From: Streptomyces sp. ISL-96
Lineage (GTDB): Bacteria; Actinomycetota; Actinomycetes; Streptomycetales; Streptomycetaceae
Assembly: GCF_018614035.1 (NCBI RefSeq)
Contig: NZ_JAGGPA010000005.1
Span: forward strand, 186,001 to 250,000
Length of the DNA stretch: 64,000 nucleotides
Direction: 5' to 3'
Positions 36,863-47,300 of this stretch are shown in pieces. The position numbers and the translations under genes are program-made. Each line of letters begins with the position of its first letter. Positions within the stretch are counted from its first letter, which is position 1. The notes under the pieces were generated by a model that worked only from the letters and a program-made list of their open reading frames with translations, did not search any database and was not told the origin of the DNA.

Positions 36863-38110
36863 TTAGCCGATGACGCCCAGGTGGTCGGCCATCTCGCGCA
36901 TGTCGGCGGTGAGGGTGCGCTTGCGCTTCTTAAGAATCTCCTGCATGGTCTCGGCGGCCATCCGCTGGTGCCGCAGCCATTCGGGGGAGGCGCGGCGGAC
37001 GCCGGCCAGCTCGTCCATAGCCGTCGTCAGGTCGCCGGTGCGGGCGTGGGCGCGGGCCACATCGAGCCGGTGGCGGTTCCAGTTGTCGTCGCTCGGCCTG
37101 CCGGTGTACTTCCACGCCTTGGGCGACATCGCGTCCTCGCTGGACTTGCGGACGACAGTGCGGGCGTCGCCCAGGACCATGGCGTCCTCGACGCCCTTCA
37201 TCCCGACGGTGAGCGGCCCGAAGGTGGTCCAGTGCCGGAAGAACGATCCGGTGTGCTCCCGGCCCACGGCGGCTGCGGCGGTGGTGGCCACCCGGTGGTA
37301 CTGGCGGGCTTCCTGGGGGCGGTTGTTGCGGCCTGCGGCTGCGGCGGCGCGCAGGCCAAGCCATCCCCAGGCCGCGCACTCGTCCGGTGTCGCGCGGGAG
37401 AGCCTCGGTTCCATCACGTCGGCGGTCTGGGCGGCGAGTTGTTCGGCTTCGTCCAGGCGGCCCTGGCGCAGCAGGAGCCAGCACATGCCGATGACGCCAG
37501 AGGCCGCGGTGAGCGTGTCCCCGGTGCGGCGGGCGTCGGTGATCGCGTGGGACAGGGCGGTGTAGGCGAGGTCGTACTGGCGTACCTGGGTCAGGTAGCG
37601 GCCGGCCAGTTGCATCGCCTCGGCGCGGGCCAGAAGGGCCTGGTGGTGTTCTTCGCCGTGGTCGAAGTGGGCAACTGCGGTGTTGGCGTCGCGCAGGAGG
37701 GCGGGCAGTTGGGAGGCGACGCTCTGGTAGCTGTCGGAGTGGTAGAGCACCGCGCCGTCGTGGACGGTGCGGCGGAAGCGCCGCAGGTTCGGTTCTTCCT
37801 CGGCCCTCTCGCCGTCCGTGTCGGCAAGTCCCACGGGTGGGGTGAGGGCGGCGCGGAGCTGGATCAGGTTGACCCGGTTCGGATCCTCTCCCCGTCCGAC
37901 GGGTTGTGGGGCGTCCGGGGCCAGCAGGGTCGCGGTGGTCACATGCAGTGCACGGGCGAGGATGTGCAGGGTCTCCATGCGGACGGTGCCGCCTTGTTCG
38001 ACCTTGCGTACGGTGCCCGGCGACACGCCTGCACTGTGGGCCAGTTCCTCCTGGCTCATCCCCGCGCGGCGCCGGTACTTGCGGACGTTGTCGGCCAGTT
38101 CCGTAGTCAT
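36863..38110 (-). CDS. XRE-family regulator with C-terminal TPR-like repeats
   Basis: A 415-residue protein. Residues 1-65 form a lambda-repressor-type HTH (VRKYRRRAGMSQEELAHSAGVSPGTVRKVEQGGTVRMETLHILARAL). The rest is alpha-helical with TPR-like spacing (AYTALSHAITDARRTGDTLTAASGVIGMCWLLLRQGRLDEAEQLAAQ, and AGDLTTAMDELAGVRRAS-like units). The ATG at 38110 (MTTELADNVRKY) is preceded by GGAGGTGGTGAG. Such regulators commonly bind a signalling peptide or small protein through the TPR part; the gene at 36361 is the candidate. Confidence 0.82.
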   Translation of the reverse strand: MTTELADNVRKYRRRAGMSQEELAHSAGVSPGTVRKVEQGGTVRMETLHILARALHVTTATLLAPDAPQPVGRGEDPNRVNLIQLRAALTPPVGLADTDGERAEEEPNLRRFRRTVHDGAVLYHSDSYQSVASQLPALLRDANTAVAHFDHGEEHHQALLARAEAMQLAGRYLTQVRQYDLAYTALSHAITDARRTGDTLTAASGVIGMCWLLLRQGRLDEAEQLAAQTADVMEPRLSRATPDECAAWGWLGLRAAAAAGRNNRPQEARQYHRVATTAAAAVGREHTGSFFRHWTTFGPLTVGMKGVEDAMVLGDARTVVRKSSEDAMSPKAWKYTGRPSDDNWNRHRLDVARAHARTGDLTTAMDELAGVRRASPEWLRHQRMAAETMQEILKKRKRTLTADMREMADHLGVIG

Positions 38111-38578
38111 CAACTCACCACCTCCGACCCCACGGTACGCCGGGAGACCAGTCGGCGGGCCGGGCTCCGGCAGGATCACGGGCTGAGCGGGAGGGGTCCC
38201 TCGTCGGTCGGGCAGCTTCGCCGTGCCAGGGTTCCCCGGGGGCCGCCAAGGCTCACACCGTGACGCGTGCGCTCGGCCTTGGCGGCCCCCGGGGGTTCCT
38301 GGTACGCCTCCGGTGACCGGGCGACGAGGGACCCCACCCGCGACCACTCACCACGACGAAGCCGCACCCGCACTCGGCCCCGCTGCCCCTCAGAGGGAGG
38401 GCCGGGGTCTGGGGTAGGGCCCCAGGTGGCTTGCTGTGCTGGCTGTTGCGCGCCCGGACCGGCAGGGTCGTCGCCGGCGGGGCGGAGACAGGAGCGGGCG
38501 GCGGCCCCGCCGGGCCGGAGCGCGCGCGGCCCGCGCCAGCGGACCGCCTTGAACCAGTAAAGAAACTCTGAACAGCTC
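38111..38578. other. Non-coding stretch between the XRE regulator and the IS element
   Basis: About 470 bp holding the regulator's promoter and the long inverted repeat at 38234-38294. The rest is very GC-rich with no frame I would call a gene. Confidence 0.4.
38234..38294. repeat. Long perfect inverted repeat, 19-bp arms
   Basis: CCCCGGGGGCCGCCAAGGC (38234-38252) and its complement (38276-38294) enclose 23 bp; an outer CCAGG/CCTGG extends the pairing with mismatches. It lies upstream of the XRE regulator. It could be a terminator, a protein-binding site or part of a mobile element end. Confidence 0.7.
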
Positions 38579-38594
38579 GGCTCGGATTGAACCA
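38579..38594 (+). repeat. Target-site duplication, left copy
   Basis: GGCTCGGATTGAACCA directly abuts the left end of the IS element and recurs at 40510-40525 against the right end. Confidence 0.85.
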
Positions 38595-40509
38595 TGTCTT
38601 GTCTCGGTTGATGCTTGACGTTGTGGCTTCACCTGATGCTTGACACCGCTTGCCTCGGCTTGGCTGTGCACGTCCGATTGGCGTGCGCGGGGAGGGTCGG
38701 GGCCGTGCTGGTGGAGTTGAGCGTGGTCGAGCAGCGGTATCACGCAGTGATGGAGGTCGCCGCGGGGGTTCCGGTCACTCAAGTCGCGGCCCGGTATGGG
38801 GTGTCGAGGCAGTCGGTGCACTCGTGGGTGCGCAAGTACGAGCAGTCGGGTCTGCCGGGGCTGGCGGACCGGTCGCATCGGCCGGCCTCGTGCCCGCACC
38901 GGATCGCGGCGGAGGTGGAGGCGGTGGTGTGTGAGCTGCGGCGCCGGCATCCCGGCTGGGGTCCGCGCAGACTGGTGCACGAGCTGGAACGCAGAGGCAT
39001 CACACCAGTGCCCTCCAGGGCGACGGTCTATCGGGTTCTGATCCGCAACGGCCTGGTCGAGCCCGGGGTCCGCAGGCGGCGCCGGTCGGATTACCGCAGG
39101 TGGGAGCGGTCGGCGGCGATGGAGCTGTGGCAGATGGACATCGTCGGCGGCATCCTGCTGGCCAATGGAAGTGAGTGCAAGGTGGTCACCGGGATCGACG
39201 ACCACTCACGGTGTGTCTGGCCTTCGGTCAAGCGCTGGAGCGGTTCGGAGCGCCCGAAGAGGTGCTGACCGACAACGGCAAGCAGTTCACCGCCCGGTTC
39301 TCGCCGGGCAAGCCCGGGGAGACGATGTTCGACCGGATCTGCCGGGAGAACGGCATCACCCACCGGCTCACCCGCCCGCAGTCCCCGACCACCACCGGGA
39401 AGATCGAACGGTTTCATCAGACCCTGCGGCGTGAACTCCTCGATGCCTGCGAGCCGTTCGCCGACCTGGAGGCCGCGCAGACGACGGTGGACGGATGGCT
39501 GGAGGACTACAACCGGATGCGGCCGCACCAGGCACTGGACATGGCCGTCCCGGCCAGCAGATTCGTGCCCAGGCCGCTGTCCGAGCAGGACGCGCTGCCG
39601 GTGGTCCTGCCCGCCCGCCTCGACCCGGTCCCCGCCCCGGCGCCCGCAAAACCGGAGCCTGAACCAGAGCCGGTGGCACGGGCCTGGCCGATGGCCGAGG
39701 GTGAGGTCGGTGCGGTCGAGGTGGAGCGGGTGGTGCCGACGTCGGGGAATCTGAGCCTGCGCGGGCAGCAGATCTGGCTCGGTCCGGCCCTGGCCGGCAC
39801 CACGGTGATGCTGCGGATCGACGTGAACCGGCTGCATGTGCTCATCGGTGGCGCACGGCACAAGACCCTGCCCTCCAAGCTGTCCGGCCGGGACCTCAAA
39901 GCCCTGCTGGCGGGCGGAGGCGCCCGTCCCGCGCGACCTTGGGTGGACGACCCCGGCCCAGCGCGGACCGCCGGCGGCGTGGTGGAAGTGGACCGGACCG
40001 TCAACGCGGTCGGCTACGTCGGCCTGGGCGGCGACAAGGTCCTGATCGGCTGGCCGTTCGCCGGACAGCGGGTCACCCTCCGCCTCGACGGCAAAGTCCT
40101 GCAGGTCCTGAACGAGCAGCGTGTCCTGCAGGCCACCCTGCCCAGCCCGCTGCCGCCTTCCGCCTGCGGACGCCCGCAAGGCGGCCGTCCGGCCGGCCCA
40201 CCGCCGCAGCTGCCACCGCCCGCCGAGCAGATCGCCGAGCGGACCGTCAGCAACGTCGGCGGCTTCATGGTCGCCGGACAGCGCATCCAGCTCGGCCGCG
40301 GCTATGCCCACCAGGTCGTCACCGCCCACCTGAGCGAGGACACTATCCGCGTCTTCCACGACCAAGAACTGATCACCACCGTCCCGCGCGTCACCAGGAA
40401 GGAGGTGGTCGTCCGCAACTCCGGCGAACACAACCGCCGGAAGATCGTCTAGGGCAGACGTCAAGCATCACCCGACGCCAACCCGTCAATCATCAACTGA
40501 GACTCGACA
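38595..40509 (+). mobile_element. IS481-like insertion sequence, 1,915 bp, with intact ends
   Basis: The element begins TGTC and ends GACA and is flanked by a 16-bp direct repeat. Both ends carry two copies of an 11-bp site, TGATGCTTGAC: at 38609-38619 and 38634-38644 on the left, and inverted at 40485-40495 (one mismatch) and 40460-40470 on the right. In each case the first site starts at base 15 and the second 25 bp further in, so the two ends are symmetrical and the boundaries are well supported. The internal transposase is broken. It is inserted next to an integrase remnant. Confidence 0.85.
38705..40452 (+). pseudogene. IS481-like DDE transposase, inactivated by internal deletion/frameshift
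   Basis: The GTG at 38705 starts VLVELSVVEQRYHAVMEVAA with the usual HTH (VTQVAARYGVSRQSVHSWVRKYEQSG). The first catalytic Asp is in LWQMDIVGG and VVTGIDDHSR follows. At about 39209 the expected segment leading into VCLAFGQAL is missing and the frame changes; the second part (GAPEEVLTDNGKQFTARF, then TGKIERFHQTLRRELLD) continues to 40452 and holds the second Asp and the Glu. I infer loss of roughly a dozen or more codons. Beyond the catalytic core the C-terminus has three similar beta-rich units of about 60 residues, each with a G-x-(K/R)-(I/V)-x-(I/L)-G core. Confidence 0.85.
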
Positions 40510-40525
40510 GGCTCGGATTGAACCA
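40510..40525 (+). repeat. Target-site duplication, right copy
   Basis: Second copy of GGCTCGGATTGAACCA, immediately after the terminal GACA of the IS element. Confidence 0.85.
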
Positions 40526-40808
40526 CCCTCCTCCGCAAGGCCGGCCTCTCCGCCGCATCCGCTTCCACGACCTCCGGCGCTCGACCGCCACCCTGCTCCT
40601 GGAACAGGGCGTCGATCTCGTCGTGATCAAGGAACTCCTCGGCCACGCCCACATCGGCGTCACCGCCACCGTCTACGCCCACGTCCGGCTCCGCCTCCAG
40701 CGCGACGCCATCGACCTTCTTGGCCACGCCCTCCGCAACCCCGCTGAGGCCAACAGTCAGCCCGACGGCAGCGACGACCCCCCGCTGTGCGCAGCACCCG
40801 TCCACTGA
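40522..40808 (+). pseudogene. Tyrosine recombinase (phage/ICE-type integrase) 3' remnant
   Basis: The C-terminal catalytic part of an integrase: IRFHDLRRSTATLLLEQGVD holds the HxxR motif, ELLGHAHIGVTATVYAHVRLRLQRDAIDLLGHAL holds the second conserved His and the nucleophile Tyr. Just upstream TLLRKAGLS, normal lead-in sequence, is in a different frame, so one base has been lost near 40550. The N-terminal DNA-binding part is absent. It marks an old integrated element whose other parts are gone or scattered. A terminator follows. Confidence 0.82.
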
Positions 40809-40840
40809 TGTTGCCGTCAATTACTGCCGTCAGACACCTC

Positions 40841-40875
40841 TGTGGCCCCGTCGGAACGCTCCCGACGGGGCCACA
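40841..40875. terminator. Terminator between the integrase remnant and the immunity gene
   Basis: Perfect 14-bp stem (40841-40854 with 40862-40875), 7-nt loop, followed by AATTT on the plus strand. It lies between convergent ends and can serve both. Confidence 0.85.
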
Positions 40876-40933
40876 AATTTGCTCCTGCATACAGGTGCGA
40901 TGCGAGATCAGGTTCTCCTGTTACGGCCGGATA

Positions 40934-41305
40934 TCACTCACCACTCCACATCGCAATCTCCCCTCCGGGCATGCAGGTCACTCGCTTCCCCTTAGGCCCG
41001 ACAATCCCCCAAGCCTCATATTCCTCGTCCGGCAGGACAGTCAGTTTCGTGCCGCTTTCGAATTCGATCACGAGATCACCGACTCCTCCTACTTCAGCCT
41101 CAGCAATCACGTCACGGACCAGTCTGACGAGATGGGGAGCCGCAACTTCCGGTGATTCTGGATCGAAAGACACATGATCCCCAGCCGAGGCTTGAAGAAT
41201 CGCCTCGGTCTCGACGCGGAGTTCGCAATCCCCACTGGTCAGGACCGTGAGAGCCGCGTCGAAGCAGACGCGGGTAACTGCTTGACCTCGAAGGTTCAGG
41301 TTCAT
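40934..41305 (-). CDS. DUF6188-like immunity protein of the RHS toxin
   Basis: A 123-residue protein starting MNLNLRGQAVTRVCFDAALT at ATG 41305 with GGGGTGG 6 nt upstream; a GTG at 41314 is the alternative. The end LPDEEYEAWGIVGPKGKRVTCMPGGEIAMW matches my memory of DUF6188 (YEAW-x-x-x-GP-x-G and PGGE-x-A-x-W). It begins 3 bp after the RHS stop codon, the standard place for the cognate immunity gene. It would act in the cytoplasm, binding and neutralising the C-terminal toxin. DUF name from memory; role from position. Confidence 0.75.
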   Translation of the reverse strand: MNLNLRGQAVTRVCFDAALTVLTSGDCELRVETEAILQASAGDHVSFDPESPEVAAPHLVRLVRDVIAEAEVGGVGDLVIEFESGTKLTVLPDEEYEAWGIVGPKGKRVTCMPGGEIAMWSGE

Positions 41306-41307
41306 GC

Positions 41308-44300
41308 CTACCACCCCGCGGGAAGTGGATAAGTGCCATCAGGATTCATCGGGATATGCGTATCCGCCTTCGAGCCGGGTTTCCCGTCGAGTCCAATCGG
41401 CTGGCCACTCTTGTTATGGAAGCGCACATAGCCATCCGGATACCTGCCGGTCGAATCCATCACGCGAACCATGTCAGCATTTCCAGTCGACCCAGGCTTC
41501 TGCCACACGATTCCCTTTCCGTTATCAGCACCCCGCCCCACCCAATCGTCACCGACGCCAGAGGGACGCGAACCAAGATTGATGGCAGTAGGGCACGGTG
41601 TCGAATTGTGAACGAGTACCGGCGTCGAGCCCGCCAGCACATAGTACGTGTGGAGTTCAGCGACCGTGAAGTTGTGCACTGTTGCGGGTCGCGACTCACG
41701 CGTGACTGCCGAGATCCGCACCTGGGAGCCCGTCCCGGTCGAAAGGCTCTGACCGGCGATCAAGTCAGTTGAGTCAAGCCATTCGCCGAGTTCGGGAACC
41801 CAGAAGGGGTGGCCCGCCGTGGTGGTGATCTCGGCGGTTTCTCCACCGGATTCCCCGTCGGTGTCGACCTTCACGCGGACAAGATCCTTCTGTGCCGTGT
41901 CCTCGCGCGTCGCCGTTACCTCTCTGATCCGGGTCCTTCCGGTTTCCGGATCGGTGGCAAGTACCTTGTCGCCGGCCTTGACGTCCTCGATAGGTTTGGT
42001 CGTTCCGTCACCCATCAGGACGAGCGTCCCCGGTACGAAACTGTTGATCTCGCACATGTCGTCGATCTTGTCGATGACCTTGTGAGTGACCTTTAGTCCC
42101 TTAAGAACCTTGAATATGGGCACATCCAGAGCGGCGGCCCCGCAATCGGAAAGGTTGGGGCTGCCAAGGCAGCCCTGCCATGCTTCGACGTCCGGGCCGA
42201 CGACGCCCACGATGATCGCCGTGACGACCTTCTGGGACGCCGACTGCTCGTACGAGACCAGGCCCAACTGCTCGGCGGCCCCGCAGAAACTGCTGCCCTG
42301 GTCCTCAGGGAGATAGCACTTCCCCTGGGCCCACTGCTTGAGGCGCGCTTCCTCGGTCTTGGCGAACGGGAAGCGGGCCGCGAGTTCCTGGGCTGAGGGG
42401 AGGCGCATGCCCGCGACCCAGGTGACGCCCTTACCGTCGGTCTTGATGTTGACGGTCTGGGCGGGCGTCGCGGGCTTGGGCGACGTGGTGGTCGTCGACG
42501 TGGTCGTGGTGGACGAGGTGTTGGGGTTGTAGAGGTAGTCCCCGTCCGTGTCGTAGCAGCCCTGCGTCGTGCAGCCCGGGCCGTGGTCCGGGGTCCAGGC
42601 CGAGCCCTCGTCCATGCCACAGCCGTCGCAGAACAGGCCCGATGGGTCGGACGAGCTGATCGGGCTGTTGTTGCTGTACGCGTAGCCGTTCATCTGGAGC
42701 GGGTCGGCGAAATCGATGACCGGGTCCGCCGAGATGAAGCGTCCGGCCGCCTGGTCGTACTCGCGGGCACCGATGTGGGTCAGGCCCGACGGGTCGTCGA
42801 TGCCGACGCCCAGATACGTACGGGTGTTGGGCCACGACGTCTTGGTGCCGCGGATCTCTCCGTACGGCTTGAACGCGCGGCGGGCTACCGGCTGGGTCGC
42901 GCCCATGCCGATGACCGTGGTCGCCGTACCGAGGTGGTCGCTGATCAGGACGTCCAGCTTGTGGCCGGTCGCCGCGCCGTTCGTGGTGGAGCGCAGCACC
43001 ATCGGGGCGCCGGGGTGGGAGTACGCCCGTGTCGCGCGAGTGATCTTGCCCGCCGCCGTCGTCAGCTCGGTCTCGCCGAGGTAGAGCACGCTGCCCGAAG
43101 GAGTGTTCTCCAGCAGGCGGTTGCCGGCGGCGTCGTAGACGTACTTGGTGGTGACGCCGTCGTCCGTGATGGTGGCGAGCTTGTTGTCCCGGGTCCAGGT
43201 CAGCCGCTGAGTCGCGGCCGGGAGGTCTCGGACCTCTGTGTTGCCCGCGGAGTCGTTCGTGTAGACGCTCCCACTGCCGCTAGGCGTGGAAGTCACGTAC
43301 GCCAGTGTGTGCGGCTGGGTCTTGGCGGGGGGCGCGGTGCCGTTGCCTGCGACGGTTCTCCCGTAGGCGTAGGAATGGCTGATGTCCTTCGTCGAGTCGG
43401 CCGGGTTGTGGATCGTGAGTCCGGCCCGATTTCCGATGACATCGAAGGTGTAGCTGTCCCAGTAGCCCGTGGTACCGCCCGAGACGGTGCCCGCCAGGGG
43501 GGCTGCGCCGTTCAGTGAGGCGGTGAGAGCCGCGTCCGGGGCTGCCGTGTCGGCGACCGCGTTTGGTGCTTCCGCGACCGGTCCGCGTACTGCGAGGCCA
43601 TCGGTGCGGTAGCCCCACGACGAACCGTCCTGACTCTTGCAGGCCGCGCCACCCGCCGAGGACGCCACGTTCGAGGTCCAGGCGTGCACGAGTTCGCCCA
43701 TCGCGTCGTACGTGAAGCACTGGTTGTCGTTGGTGGACAGGCTTCCGTCGGTGAGCTTCTGGCCGAAGGAGGTGATCTTTCCCGCATTGTCGTACGAGTA
43801 GCGGGCGTCGCCGACGCGGTGCGAGTTCGCCGTCTCCCTGTCCACAACGGTGCGACGCAGCTGGCCGGTGTTGTCGTGGAGGAAGTTGGTGGTCCACACC
43901 CGGTACGGCTGCGGACCGCTGACCGTGCGCATCGCCTCGCCGTAGGCCGAGTAGGTGACGTCCGCGGTGTACCACGTGTCGCCGGACGTGGACTGCGGCA
44001 GTCCGTCCTCGTTGTAGCGGGTGACGATCTTCTCCGCGGCCAGGCCGCCCTTGGCGGGAAGCGTGGTCGTCAGTGGCTTGCCGGTCGGTGTGTAGGTGTG
44101 GGAGTAGGCGTAGGTGCCTGACACCCCGGTGGTCATCGTGTTCGCCGGGATGACTGTCTCGCTACCGGTCGGCCGGTAGCCGATGTCGTAGCCGGTGACG
44201 CGGTTGACGTAGTCGCCGCTCGCGTCGTGGCGGATCGAGGCGACCGGCAGGCCGAGCGCGGCGGGCAGCGTGTCGTACGTGAACTCCTTGACGGGCGCGG

Positions 44301-47300
44301 AGGTGGGGGAGCCCTCGCGGACCGCCGTCACCCTGCTGAGCACGTCGTACGAGGAGTAGACGGAACCCCGCACCGGGTCGGTGACGCTCGTGACCCGGTC
44401 GGCGGCGTCGTAGCCCGTCGTCGTGCTGCCGGTGTCCGGGTCCGTACTCGAGACGACCCGGCGGCGAGCGTCATGGACGAAGGACCAGACATTGCCCGCC
44501 GGGTCGGTGATCTTGTTCCGGTTGCCCCGGGCGTCGTAGTCGTACGACGTGGCACGCGACAGAGAGGAGCCGGTGTTCGTGTAATGCAAGATCTTCGTGA
44601 CGCGGCCGAGGGCATCGGTGTACGTCTTCGTGGCGGGCTGAGTGACGCCGGCCGGTCGGACGTAGGTGGTCGTGTCCCCGTGCGTCGTCGTGTCGTTGTG
44701 GAGGAACTTCGTGCCGTGGTAGGTCGCCACCCGCACCGGGCGTTCGAGACCGTCGAAGAACGTCCTGGTCAGGCTCGGGACGAGGCTGTCCGACTGGCGC
44801 TTGAACAACGCCATGGCCGGCTCCCCCTTGGCCAGGTATCCGCTGGTCTGTTCCCAGGCCTGGCCATGGTCGTTGTACCGGGTGTCGGTGATGATCCGCC
44901 CCGGTCCGTGCGCCTGCGACTGGGTCTGGACGGGGCGCATCAGGCCGTCGTAAATGGTGACCTGCTTGGCGTAGCCTCCGTCGTCCTTGAGCGTCTGGAC
45001 GGTTACGGCCGAGGGCCTGTTCACCGTGGGCGAGGCGTCGGCCATCTGGTACGAGATGATCACGTCCGCCGGCTGGGTGCCGGAGGAGCGCGCCGGGGAC
45101 CAGCCCTTGACCAGTCGGCCGAAGGCGTCGTACTCGTTGCGCGCCGTACGGCCGTTGGCGTCGGCGATCGTCAGCGGCAGGCCGCGACCGGGGTCGAAGG
45201 TCGTGGTGTTCGAGTGCCCCTTGGGGTTGATGGTCTTGATCGCGGTGACCGGGCCACCGGTGTCACCCGGCGTGTACTGGGTCTCCGTGGTACCCACCAG
45301 TGGCTTCGTCACCTTGCGGATGCGGCCCAGGGGGTCGTACTGCATGGAGGTGATGACCGCGTACGAGGTGCCCTCGCCGTTCGTGTCGGCGACCGACGTG
45401 GCCAGCCCCTTCACCGGGGCCGCGCCGTACGCCAGTCCGTCGTACAGGGTGCGGGTCGCGCTGATCAGCTGGGTGGCTGGGTCCGCGGCGGCGTAACCGT
45501 CGCAGGAGGTGGCCGTCGTCCGCACGGCCTTGGTCAGGCCGATGAGGTGTGAAGCGGTGTTGTGCGCGTACTCGGTCTTCGTGCAGGAGTAGTCGCTCAG
45601 CGTCTCGCCGGTGCCGTCAGGCTTGACCACGGCGGTCTGCGTCTGGATGGGCAGGCCGTAGGCGGCGTCGTACTCGGTCTCGCTGCGCACCGCCTGCCAG
45701 CTGGTGGAGCCGACCGTCTGGATCGCGTCCGTCCGCTTGACTCCCGAGCGGTGCGCGAGCAGCGCTCCGGCGCCTCCGTCGCGGGTGCGCGAGGCCGTCT
45801 GCTCGGACCACGGCGTGTTCAGGGTCCGGGTCAGGACGGTGCCGCCGGCTCCGCTGTAGCTGATGCTCTCGGCGACCATTCCGGCGAACTGGTCCTGGTC
45901 GTCCGCGAGGAGGGTGACCTTGCCGGTGGAGTCCTTGACCGCTCCGCCCGCGCCCCGGAAGTAGCGGGTGACCGCGTACGACTGGGTCTCGGGGTCGGTG
46001 CTCTTGGCGCTCTTGGTCTCGTTGCCCTTGATCGTGGTCACCGTCTGGTAGCCACGCCATTCGCTGTACGTGCGCAGCTCGGGCTTGGTGAACTCGTCGT
46101 CACTCTTGCCCCATGCGGGGTCCGCGTACTTGTACTTGGTCACCACCCGGCTCGACACACCGGTGATCTTGTCGGTCTCGATCACCGTGTCCGCGACGTA
46201 CTTGTTGAACCAGGCCAGCTTGGGCAGCTTCGCCTCGCCGTCCGGGGACCAGCGGACGGGGTAGCAGGTGCCGTGATTGCTCTCGGGCGCCACACTCGGC
46301 TGGACCTTGCAGCCGCCTCGGTAGATGACCTCGATGTCACCCCCGTGCTCGGTGGAAACGCCGCCGATGCGCGGGCGCTTGAACCCGGGGCGCTTCTCCG
46401 TGCTGGTGCGGGGAACGAGGTTGGGAAGTTGCTGATCCTTGAGGTGCTTGAGCGGGTCGTTCGGTCCGACCACGTACTTCTCGAAGCTGACACCGGACTT
46501 GGTCATGAGCGTGCCGGTGGTGGCTCCGGGGGCGTAGGCATAGCGCGTGATCGAGTTCAGCCACAGGCCCGGGGAGGTGTCGTACCAGTCTCTAGGAAAC
46601 GCGTGGTTCAAAACGTACGTGTCGACCCGCTGCAGGCCGGTCGTTCCGGGGCGGTGGGCGAAGGTCTCGATCTTGCCGAGGCGCAGCCGGTTCCAGAACG
46701 AGGGGAAGGCCGGGCAGAGCTTGGAGCCGGACTTGCAGTTGAGACTGCCGGGGCTGTCCCACCAGGGGCGGTAGGCGGCAGGGTCGGCAGTCTTGTCGAA
46801 GTTCTCCGACGCGCAGACCGTGGCGCTCTGCAGGCATCTCTGAGCGAGAGAGAAGTTGACCTTGGCCGTCGGCGTGCCTCCGAGATTGTCGTCACGCAGT
46901 CCGTACTCGATCGAGTCGGGCAGCCCGCCCCGGACGTACTTCTCCGGGGTCTCGGTCTTCTTGTTGACCGCGTAGTAGTTCGTCGACTGGTGCCAGTTGA
47001 CGATCATCGCGTTGCCGTGGACGTCGACGACCTTGTCCAGGCCCCACTGCCACGCCTGCTGCTTCGGGGTGTCGCTGTTGCACCGCGAGGCCGCGAAGGT
47101 CGACGCGTGGCAGGGCTCACCGGGGTGGTTGCCGAAGACGGGAACGGTGAACACCGATCCGGTGTCCGCGTGCCCGCCGCCGATCTTGTTCAGTCCGTAG
47201 AAGTACGTGGTGCCGTCGGTGGTGGTGACTTCCCAGTGCTCGCCGTCGTTGTCGCCGTTGGTGCCGCCCGTCTTGCGCTCGACGCGCGTGCCGTCGTCGT

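Noticed and set aside
38270..38595. Minus-strand frame ending at the IS left end (FLYWFKAVRWRGPRAL)
   Set aside because: Runs through the long inverted repeat, lacks a Shine-Dalgarno and has Pro/Arg/Gly-rich composition; treated as non-coding.
42464..42540. GTGGTCGT-type repeats inside the RHS gene as a possible CRISPR or regulatory repeat
   Set aside because: They encode the Thr/Ser linker before the pre-toxin region and have no spacer structure.
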